From Kurthia huakuii LAM0618 (GTDB taxonomy: Bacteria > Bacillota > Bacilli > Bacillales_A > Planococcaceae), in assembly GCF_000505545.1 (NCBI RefSeq), contig NZ_AYTB01000017.1, positions 62,001-126,000 on the forward strand: a stretch of 64,000 bases of DNA. The letters are read 5' to 3'. How positions within the stretch are numbered: the first letter of the stretch is position 1; every line of letters begins with the position of its first letter. Of the stretch, positions 58,114-64,000 are shown piece after piece. The notes beneath the pieces are model-generated. The model ran no database searches. It had not been told where the DNA came from and saw only the letters and a list, made by a program, of their open reading frames with translations. A program made the translations under genes and the position numbers.

Positions 58114-58332
58114 GTTGTGCGATTTTTAAATGGCTTGCCAGAAATCGCTCATGAGCTCGAGTAGCGTGTTTCGGGTACAACATATTTTTAACTATGCGAC
58201 AGCACTAAGTGAATAAGCCTAAGATATTAATAATGATTTGCTTGTTGAGGGAATTATCCATGAAAATTACTAACATGTTGGCGATAGTTACTAAAAGCTA
58301 GTAATGTAGGCTGTGAAAAACGGGACAAAAAA

Positions 58333-58654
58333 TGCCCGTTAGAGCGCCTGTTTCGTCCTTTTTTGTTGTTGTATCGGCTTTTTTGTGTTGTGCTCGTCAT
58401 AGCGACAGCGAAGAATTGTCGCATTTTGTCTCAAGTTGAATAAATGACAGTGGCGGCTGTTGCGCGCCAATTTTTGTGTTAAAAGTGCCCGTTAGAGTCG
58501 CAAAATGGGCTGTTTTTCGACGATTCCGGGCAAAAATAAGCCCGCTGGAGTGCTCGGAAATGATAACAATCTCTGTTATAAGTAGTAAATAAAAATTTTT
58601 GTTGACAGCTTTTGCACGATGTCTATTACAAGGCGTAAAAAGTGCCCGTCTATT
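58333..58654. repeat. Degenerate TGCCCGTTAGAG repeat island
   Basis: Within the 666-nt gap 58114-58779 the unit TGCCCGTTAGAG(c/t)CGC, usually after an A-run, occurs at 58333 and 58486 (exact 12-mer), and in decayed form at 58539 (AGCCCGCTGGAG) and 58643 (TGCCCGTCTATT). Other GC-rich pieces (TGTCGCATTTTGTC, TGTCGCGTTTTGTC) also recur. No gene is credible here; the stretch 58114-58320 holds nothing else I recognise. Confidence 0.55.
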
Positions 58655-58735
58655 GTCGCGTTTTGTCACTTATTTTCAACTATGTCGTATCGAAAACACG
58701 CTTCTTGGGCTTTTCGCTCATTTCTGATAAGTGTT

Positions 58736-58770
58736 TAAAAAAAGAGGAGGCCATCAAGTGATGGCCTCCC
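58736..58770 (-). terminator. Terminator after the second uridine methyltransferase
   Basis: GGAGGCCATCA pairs with TGATGGCCTCC over a very short loop; on the minus strand a run of seven T follows. Confidence 0.92.
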
Positions 58771-58779
58771 GCGTGCTAG

Positions 58780-60159
58780 CTATTTTTTTAATGTGAGTAA
58801 TGTAACGCTCTCAACGTGAGCTGTTTGTGGGAACATATCTACTGGTTGAATATATTCCACATTGTATAGCTCCATTAGCTGCGCTAAATCTTTTGCGAGT
58901 GTTGATGGATTACACGATGTGTAGACGATACGCTCTGGGCGAATAACGAGCATCGTATCAATAAAGCTATTATCTAAACCGGTACGTGGTGGATCGACGG
59001 TTACGACATCCGGCACATAACCATCTAGACGCCATTGTTCTAACCAATGCTCGGCCGTACCTTGTACATAAGTCGCATTTTCGACGCCGTATTTTTTCGC
59101 GTTTTTCTTCGCATCCACGATTGATTCTGGAATAATGTCCATCCCACGAATTTCTTTCGCACCTTTTGATAACCATAGACCAATGGTACCAACGCCGCAG
59201 TACGCATCAACGATTGATTCGTTGCCAGTGAGTTTCGCGGCTTTTTTAATTTGATTGTATAAATGAACCGTTTGTGTCGGATTCAATTGGAAGAAGGCGC
59301 GTGCAGATAAATCAAATGCATATTCGCCAAGCTCTTCACGAATCGTTTCCTTGCCATCTAAGACGATTGTTTTGTCGCCGAAAATAAGCGGCGAACTATC
59401 TTCCTTGATGTTTTGTACGATTGACACAATTTTTGAATCCAATGCTTTGACGCGTTCGACAAGCTCATCCTTATGGTCAAAGTTTTTCGTCGTTGTGACA
59501 AAGACGATTTGTGTTTCGCCTGTGTTGACGCCTGTACGCACAACGATTGTCCGCACGATGCCGCGATTTGTTTTTTCATTAAACGCAGGGATTTCTAAAT
59601 CTTGAATAATGCGTTTTACTTTTGTCGTCATTTTAGACGTCATCGGATGTTGTACAGCACAGTCCTCGATGTCGAGTAGCTTATGACTGTTTTCAGCGTA
59701 AAGACCGGCTAACACTTTATTGCCAGATTGTCGTACTTGGAATGCGCTCTTATTGCGATAATCCCAAGGGTCGTCCATGCCGATTGTTGGGCGTAGGTCG
59801 ATTTTTTTGGCATCTGCTTGTACGTATTTTGCAAGAGCTTGCGCGACAATATCGCGTTTCGCTTTTAACTGCATATCGTATTTCATATGTTGAAGTTGGC
59901 AGCCACCGCATTCATCATAGACCGGGCATGGTGGTGCTGTACGATGTTTCGAACGTTTTTGCACTTTTAAAATTTTACCTTCTGAATAACCGCGCGCGAC
60001 TTTTGTCAGTTCGATATACACTTCTTCGCCTGTAATAGCACCAGGAACGAATACGATGTTACGTTTGTAGTAACCAATCCCTTCGCCGTTAATCCCTAGT
60101 TTTTTAATGTTCAGCGGAATGCGTTTGCCGACTGACATAATGGTTTGTTGTTGCAACAT
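58780..60159 (-). CDS. 23S rRNA (uracil-5-)-methyltransferase RumA family, paralogue 2
   Basis: A 459-residue m5U methyltransferase: TRAM domain (about 10-70), Fe-S cysteines Cys78, Cys84, Cys87 (PPCPVYDECGGC), Rossmann domain DAYCGVGTIGLW, VDPPRTGLD and catalytic Cys in YTSCNPSTLAKDL. It is full-length and intact, so two RumA-type enzymes are encoded in this window; tRNA or rRNA specificity cannot be decided. ATG 60159 chosen, 7 nt from AAAGGA; ATG 60183 is too close to its GGAG. Confidence 0.9.
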   Translation of the reverse strand: MLQQQTIMSVGKRIPLNIKKLGINGEGIGYYKRNIVFVPGAITGEEVYIELTKVARGYSEGKILKVQKRSKHRTAPPCPVYDECGGCQLQHMKYDMQLKAKRDIVAQALAKYVQADAKKIDLRPTIGMDDPWDYRNKSAFQVRQSGNKVLAGLYAENSHKLLDIEDCAVQHPMTSKMTTKVKRIIQDLEIPAFNEKTNRGIVRTIVVRTGVNTGETQIVFVTTTKNFDHKDELVERVKALDSKIVSIVQNIKEDSSPLIFGDKTIVLDGKETIREELGEYAFDLSARAFFQLNPTQTVHLYNQIKKAAKLTGNESIVDAYCGVGTIGLWLSKGAKEIRGMDIIPESIVDAKKNAKKYGVENATYVQGTAEHWLEQWRLDGYVPDVVTVDPPRTGLDNSFIDTMLVIRPERIVYTSCNPSTLAKDLAQLMELYNVEYIQPVDMFPQTAHVESVTLLTLKK

Positions 60160-60246
60160 AGACACGTCCTTTTCTAAATTCATTTCTCCATTATAACGAA
60201 ACGCCGTCTTGAATAAAAGAAAAGCTTCTGCCGCTACAGTGAAGTT

Positions 60247-61146
60247 TTAACGTAGTAGCTGTTGCAATGCTTTTGTAATCGTTGGATAGTTAAATTCAAA
60301 TCCATGCGTATTTAGCACGGTAGGAAGTACTTTTTGGCCTTCTAAAATGAGCTGACTTTTTTCACCGAGTGCTAATTTTAACGCTACTTCTGGGACAGCT
60401 AGCCAATTTGGTTTATGCAATGCTTCGGCAATAAAGTCGCCAATTTGTTTCATGCGAATAGGATAAGGGGATGTGACGTTGACGACGCCTTCAATCTCAT
60501 CATTCATTAAGCTAAACGCAATGGCGCGTGCCACATCTTCAACATGCACCCATGAAACCCATTGCTTGCCATCGCCAAGTTTGCCGCCAATATTGTATTT
60601 ATACGGTGCCGCGAGTAGCGGGAAAGCACCGGCTTCCTTGTCAAAAATCACACCGAAGCGCGTTTTGACGACACGCACGCCTTCTTTTACTGCTTGATCT
60701 GCAAGACCTTCCCACATGTTGACGGTTTTGCCGAGGAAATCATGCGCCTGTTCATCAGAAGTTTCAGTGTATTCAGCGTTTAATGAGGTTGGATAAATAC
60801 CGACAGCACTCGCGTTAATGAGCACTTTGGGTGTGTCATCTAAGACGTGAATTAAGCGTAGCACTTCCGTTGTCGCTTGTTCGCGGCTATTATAAATGGC
60901 TGCCTTGCGCTCATCGGTCCAGCGGCCATCGTTTAGGGATACGCCAGCTAAGTTGACTATCGCATCAATATTTTCTAAATAAAGCTCTGGTTGTGCATCA
61001 TCAACGAGCCATTGTACATAATCAATGGCATCTTTTGAATCGTTTGAGCCGCGCGTTAAAATGACAATATCATGTCCGTGTGCTTGTAAAATTTTTGTTA
61101 AGGCTGAACCGACAAGGCCCGTCCCTCCTGTAATCGCAATCTTCAT
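60247..61146 (-). CDS. yfhF: TIGR01777-type SDR epimerase YfhF
   Basis: Extended short-chain dehydrogenase-like protein of 299 residues. Rossmann GGTGLVGS (7-14), NLAGVSLNDGRWT, and a C-terminal DUF1731 tail ending in LNTHGFEFNYPTITKALQQLL. The family resembles NAD-dependent sugar epimerases, but the substrate is unknown. B. subtilis YfhF is also the neighbour of recX. ATG behind GGAGGAAT; divergent from recX. Confidence 0.9.
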   Translation of the reverse strand: MKIAITGGTGLVGSALTKILQAHGHDIVILTRGSNDSKDAIDYVQWLVDDAQPELYLENIDAIVNLAGVSLNDGRWTDERKAAIYNSREQATTEVLRLIHVLDDTPKVLINASAVGIYPTSLNAEYTETSDEQAHDFLGKTVNMWEGLADQAVKEGVRVVKTRFGVIFDKEAGAFPLLAAPYKYNIGGKLGDGKQWVSWVHVEDVARAIAFSLMNDEIEGVVNVTSPYPIRMKQIGDFIAEALHKPNWLAVPEVALKLALGEKSQLILEGQKVLPTVLNTHGFEFNYPTITKALQQLLR

Positions 61147-61255
61147 GAAAATTCCTCCTTTTAATGTTTCAGTTACTTCCTTCTATTATTAAGTGTATGC
61201 CCGTGAAGTTTCAACTGAAAACAGGTATACTATCAAAAGAAAGGGGTTGCTACGT

Positions 61256-62071
61256 ATGTCGAAAGTCATCACGAAGATTACGCGACAAAAGCGCAATGAC
61301 GAGCGCTACAATATTTACTTAAATGAGCAGTATTCATTTAGTGTGGATGAATCGATTCTCGTGCAGTACGGCCTCACAAAAGGAAAGGTGCTTGATGAAT
61401 GGACGCTTGGTGATATTGCGTTTGATGATGAAATGTCGCGTGCGTTCAATCGAGGGTTATCTTATTTAACGTATCAAATGCGCAGCGAAGAGGAAGTGCG
61501 CAAAAAGTTACTAGCGGCTGAATTTGGCGAAGCGGTCATTCAAGAGGCCATCCAAAAATTAATTCGCCTCGGCTTTTTAAACGATGCCGAATATTCGCGT
61601 GCCTTTGTCGAAACGAAAAAAAATACGATGAAAAAAGGGCCGCGTGCGATTCAGCAGGAATTAAAGCGCAAAGGAATTGATGAACAAACGCAGCAACAAG
61701 CGCTCGGAAATTTTGATGAAGCGGAGCAACTTCAGTTAGCGTCTGAACTTGCCGAGAAGAAGCAACGCCAAGAAGCGCGTAAAACGCCGATGCAGCAAAA
61801 GCAAAAGATTCAAGATTTCCTCTTGCGTAAAGGGTATAGCTTTGCGATTATTGAACAAGCGCTTGCCAAACTTGATTTTACGACCGATGAGGAAGATTGG
61901 TCAGCGATGCTTGACGGGCAAGGGGACAAAGCGTGGCGCAAATATGCGGCGAAATTTACCGGCTATGATTTGCGTATGAAAGTGAAACAAGCGCTCTATC
62001 AAAAAGGCTTTCCCGGCGATATTATAGATAAATTTATCGAACAGAAGGAGCAAGAACATGAAGAAATATAG
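61256..62071 (+). CDS. recX: Regulatory protein RecX
   Basis: RecA modulator of 271 residues built of repeated three-helix units (YLTYQMRSEEEVRKKL, FLNDAEYSRAFVETKK, KGPRAIQQELKRKGI), the length usual in Bacillales. ATG 61256 chosen behind AAAGGGG. Overlaps yfhH by 14 nt. recA itself is not in the window. Confidence 0.94.
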   Translation: MSKVITKITRQKRNDERYNIYLNEQYSFSVDESILVQYGLTKGKVLDEWTLGDIAFDDEMSRAFNRGLSYLTYQMRSEEEVRKKLLAAEFGEAVIQEAIQKLIRLGFLNDAEYSRAFVETKKNTMKKGPRAIQQELKRKGIDEQTQQQALGNFDEAEQLQLASELAEKKQRQEARKTPMQQKQKIQDFLLRKGYSFAIIEQALAKLDFTTDEEDWSAMLDGQGDKAWRKYAAKFTGYDLRMKVKQALYQKGFPGDIIDKFIEQKEQEHEEI

Positions 62072-62381
62072 CGAAATGACCGAAGCGGAACTACGCTCAG
62101 AAATCGGTGTATTAAAAGAAAAAGCACGTAAAGCGGAGCAATTAGGCATCATTAATGAGTTTGCTGTTTATGAACGTAAAGCGATTTTAGCAAGCTCATT
62201 TTTATTGGATCCAGCTGATTTTAAAAAAGATGAAATTTACCGTATTGAAGGGGACCCAGGCGTGTTCTTCAAAATTGATTATTTAAAAGGTGTTTACGCA
62301 TGGGGTTACCGTTTAGGTGGTACTGTTGAAGCAGAGGCGATTCCGATTGCGATGCTAGTGCCGGCTGGGGAGATGTTCTAA
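62058..62381 (+). CDS. yfhH: DUF1811 family protein YfhH
   Basis: A 107-residue protein (B. subtilis YfhH): N-terminal helix MKKYSEMTEAELRSEIG, then a small beta barrel (DEIYRIEGDPGVFFKIDYLKGV). Function unknown; conserved with recX. ATG behind AGGAGCAAG inside recX. Confidence 0.92.
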   Translation: MKKYSEMTEAELRSEIGVLKEKARKAEQLGIINEFAVYERKAILASSFLLDPADFKKDEIYRIEGDPGVFFKIDYLKGVYAWGYRLGGTVEAEAIPIAMLVPAGEMF

Positions 62382-62382
62382 C

Positions 62383-62646
62383 ATGAAGGAAATCGAACAA
62401 AAAATAGCGGAGCTAACGGCTGAGTTAGTTGATGCAAGTCAGCTGTCAGAAGCGAAGGCGCGTGTTTGGATTGAATTATTGTGGAGCGATTTTGAATCGA
62501 CTTATGCAAAAGCAGGCTATGATTATAAGGGTATGGAAATGACTGAGCGTATTATCCGTCAGTGGATTCAAAGCTATGGTCGCGACATTCATGCGTTTGC
62601 AGGGCGCAATCCGAAGTATGCCCATTTATTAGATGAAGTTGAATAA
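62383..62646 (+). CDS. yfhJ: YfhJ-like protein with WVELL-type motif
   Basis: An 87-residue protein. RVWIELLWSDFESTYAKAG is the WVELL-type signature of YfhJ. All-helical and small; function unknown. ATG one base after the yfhH stop, so recX-yfhH-yfhJ is one operon. Confidence 0.88.
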   Translation: MKEIEQKIAELTAELVDASQLSEAKARVWIELLWSDFESTYAKAGYDYKGMEMTERIIRQWIQSYGRDIHAFAGRNPKYAHLLDEVE

Positions 62647-62648
62647 TA

Positions 62649-62692
62649 GAGGCTGGCGCTAAGGAGCAATTCTTGGCACCAAGCCTTTTTTT
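62649..62692 (+). terminator. Terminator after yfhJ
   Basis: AGGCT-GG-GC region pairs with GC-CC-AGCCT with small internal loops, then seven T. Moderate stem. Confidence 0.7.
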
Positions 62693-62700
62693 GAGGCATG

Positions 62701-62732
62701 AAAAAAACGAGCCATCTTGGAGGTGGCTCGTT
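62701..62732 (-). terminator. Terminator after yfhP
   Basis: AACGAGCCA pairs with TGGCTCGTT over a 9-nt loop; T-run on the minus strand. Lies 60 nt beyond the yfhP stop. Confidence 0.85.
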
Positions 62733-62791
62733 GGAGTGATGAAATAATATGAAGATGCCGTTCGAAGTTGAGCGAGCGCTGTCATCACTTA

Positions 62792-63763
62792 TTAGGCTAA
62801 TTTACTTTGTAATTTTTCTTCACTAAAAATCCAACCGGTGTAGGACTGCACGATATTGTAATTAGCATCAACATGCGCAACCGCCACAAATGGATAACGA
62901 TTGTTACTGCGGTAACGCAAATCAATGAGGCGCACTTCTTGAATATCATTTTTTAGTGTACGCATTTCCCAGCGATAAATGGGTGAAAAGGACACGAATG
63001 ATTTAAAGTTTTCATCTTGCAAGACGGCCGCAAATAGCGGTGTTTGTGGCAGTGGTTCAATTTCAAATTTATCATAAATTGTAATGGACCGGCCGTATGC
63101 GCGCCCTACATAGTGATGTGTTTTGGAGTTTGCCGCGACGCGATATTGTAAAAAGTAGCGCGTCGGGGATAAAATCACTTCTTCGGCGTCGGGTACTGTA
63201 TTTTTAACGGCTGTAATAACGGCTTGATGTAGCCAAATGCGTACGATATAGTAACCGATGAGTACGACATAAAGCGTCGCCATCGTTGGCACGGGTGGTG
63301 CACCAAATGCCCACGCTAAAATCGCCACGACATGTAAGCCGAATATAATCGGGTCAAACGTGTTAATAATGCCGAGTGCAACCCATTTTTTTGAAAATGG
63401 CCGCACTGCTTGTGTGCCGTATGCATTAAAGATGTCTACAAAGACATGGAGCCCAACTGCACCGAATGACCAGAGCCAGACGTGCAACGTATCCGCGGTT
63501 GGAAACAGCAAATGCAAGACGAGCGTAATAAGCAATGGCCAAATAATAACGGCTGGAATCGAATGCGTAATGCCACGGTGATGGCGAATATAGACGGCGT
63601 TATTGCGCAATTTCAAAATCGTGTCGATATCGGGTGCTTGCGAGCCAAGAATAATGCCCGTTGCAACGGCCGCAAATGTCATCGGATGCGATGCAACAAC
63701 AGGGTCTGCAAGCGCAAGGCCACTGATGGCGACACTCATAACTAAGTGTGTACCTGTATCCAA
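62792..63763 (-). CDS. yfhP: YfhP family membrane-bound metal-dependent hydrolase
   Basis: A 323-residue protein of the YdjM/LexA-binding-type inner membrane hydrolase family (DUF457). N-terminal MDTGTHLVMS, metal-binding GSQAPDIDTIL and RHHRGITHSIPA, four to five membrane segments (about 25-190), and a cytosolic C-terminal part. B. subtilis YfhP lies beside mutY and represses yfhQRST-type genes. TTG start behind AAGGAGCT on the minus strand; divergent from mutY. Confidence 0.9.
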   Translation of the reverse strand: MDTGTHLVMSVAISGLALADPVVASHPMTFAAVATGIILGSQAPDIDTILKLRNNAVYIRHHRGITHSIPAVIIWPLLITLVLHLLFPTADTLHVWLWSFGAVGLHVFVDIFNAYGTQAVRPFSKKWVALGIINTFDPIIFGLHVVAILAWAFGAPPVPTMATLYVVLIGYYIVRIWLHQAVITAVKNTVPDAEEVILSPTRYFLQYRVAANSKTHHYVGRAYGRSITIYDKFEIEPLPQTPLFAAVLQDENFKSFVSFSPIYRWEMRTLKNDIQEVRLIDLRYRSNNRYPFVAVAHVDANYNIVQSYTGWIFSEEKLQSKLA

Positions 63764-63861
63764 AAAATCAGCTCCTTAGTGCCAATTTCAATCATTATGT
63801 TATAGTTCTATTTTACAATATTTTACTCGTTTCTACGAGCAATAAATAAGGAGGAAACGAT

Positions 63862-64000
63862 TTGTATCGTTATACGAAACAATTTCAAAAAGCACTTGTC
63901 GAATGGTTCAACCGCGAAAAACGCGACTTGCCGTGGCGCCATACAACCGACCCATATAAAATCTGGGTGTCGGAAGTGATGCTCCAGCAAACGCGTGTGG
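63862..64000 (+). CDS. mutY: A/G-specific adenine glycosylase MutY, N-terminal part
   Basis: First 46 codons, cut by the window end. The sequence [17 protein letters not shown] then [14 protein letters not shown] is the MutY N-terminus, including the catalytic Glu of [11 protein letters not shown] start 7 nt after AGGAGG. MutY removes A opposite 8-oxoG. Position next to yfhP as in B. subtilis (yfhQ). Confidence 0.93.
   Translation, partial: MYRYTKQFQKALVEWFNREKRDLPWRHTTDPYKIWVSEVMLQQTRV

Noticed and set aside
58397-58669. 90-codon minus-strand frame in the repeat island
   Set aside because: It runs through the degenerate repeats, has no ribosome site, and its sequence is explained by the repeat composition.

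Overview
The window reads as a chromosomal segment of a low-GC Gram-positive rod of the Bacillales, most likely a Planococcaceae relative (Solibacillus/Lysinibacillus/Caryophanon/Kurthia type). The evidence is gene order shared with Bacillus subtilis (pur operon, then yerA-yerC-pcrB-pcrA-ligA-camS-gatCAB-dgkB-yefA; later yfkH/yfkK/yfkF and yfhF-recX-yfhH-yfhJ-yfhP-mutY), strong AGGAGG ribosome sites, frequent GTG/TTG starts, and family signatures such as MreBH, HemAT and FbpA. The genus is an inference; nothing here fixes it. I saw no rRNA, tRNA, CRISPR array, prophage or transposase gene.

Layout. 1-10125: end of purB and the purine operon purC-S-Q-L-F-M-N-H-D, mostly overlapping or tightly spaced. 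10365-13370: adenine deaminase, YerC and PcrB. 13407-19090: pcrA, the helicase gene, split into three exons by two group II introns: an 893-nt intron without an ORF in motif II, and a 2538-nt intron encoding an RT/maturase/HNH protein in motif VI. Removing both restores an uninterrupted 750-codon PcrA. 19103-25776: ligA, camS, gatC-gatA-gatB. 25774-26020: a highly structured element with a direct repeat that begins on the gatB stop codon. 26168-32364: MFS transporter, thioredoxin-like protein, DgkB, 23S rRNA uridine methyltransferase, DinB/YfiT protein, an unrecognised 122-aa protein, YehS.

32363-38596: a segment bounded by two inverted copies of a ~145-bp palindromic element. It holds a secreted protein, a heme-sensor chemoreceptor with a C-terminal CZB domain, FbpA, a YfmL-type RNA helicase and an M29 aminopeptidase. 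38599-46556: small membrane proteins, a TPP-riboswitch-controlled thiT, methionine aminopeptidase, TspO-like protein, polyphosphate kinase 2, acetyltransferase, carbonic anhydrase, MreBH and a second M29 aminopeptidase. 46774-52239: motAB, the PTS-type dihydroxyacetone kinase dhaKLM, yfkK, a YtxH-like protein and yfkH. 52286-58037: P1B-4 metal ATPase with a Per-box-like operator, class I fumarase, SE1561-family protein, a cryptic short transcription unit and the YfkF-type MFS transporter. 58038-64000: an intergenic island of degenerate repeats, a second rRNA uridine methyltransferase, yfhF, recX, yfhH, yfhJ, yfhP and the start of mutY.

How the genes work together: the first 10 kb makes IMP from PRPP-derived intermediates and feeds AMP/GMP synthesis, with adenine deaminase as a salvage link. 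pcrA-ligA form a DNA repair pair, with PcrB making a heptaprenylglyceryl lipid. gatCAB makes Gln-tRNA(Gln) or Asn-tRNA(Asn) by transamidation. The most unusual item is pcrA: a housekeeping helicase, essential in B. subtilis, whose expression must pass through two ribozyme splicing events, and the only maturase seen is encoded inside the same pre-mRNA. Other items worth a look are the gatB-linked structured element, the cryptic promoter-terminator unit at 56.4-56.8 kb, the inverted palindromic elements, and several operator-like repeats.
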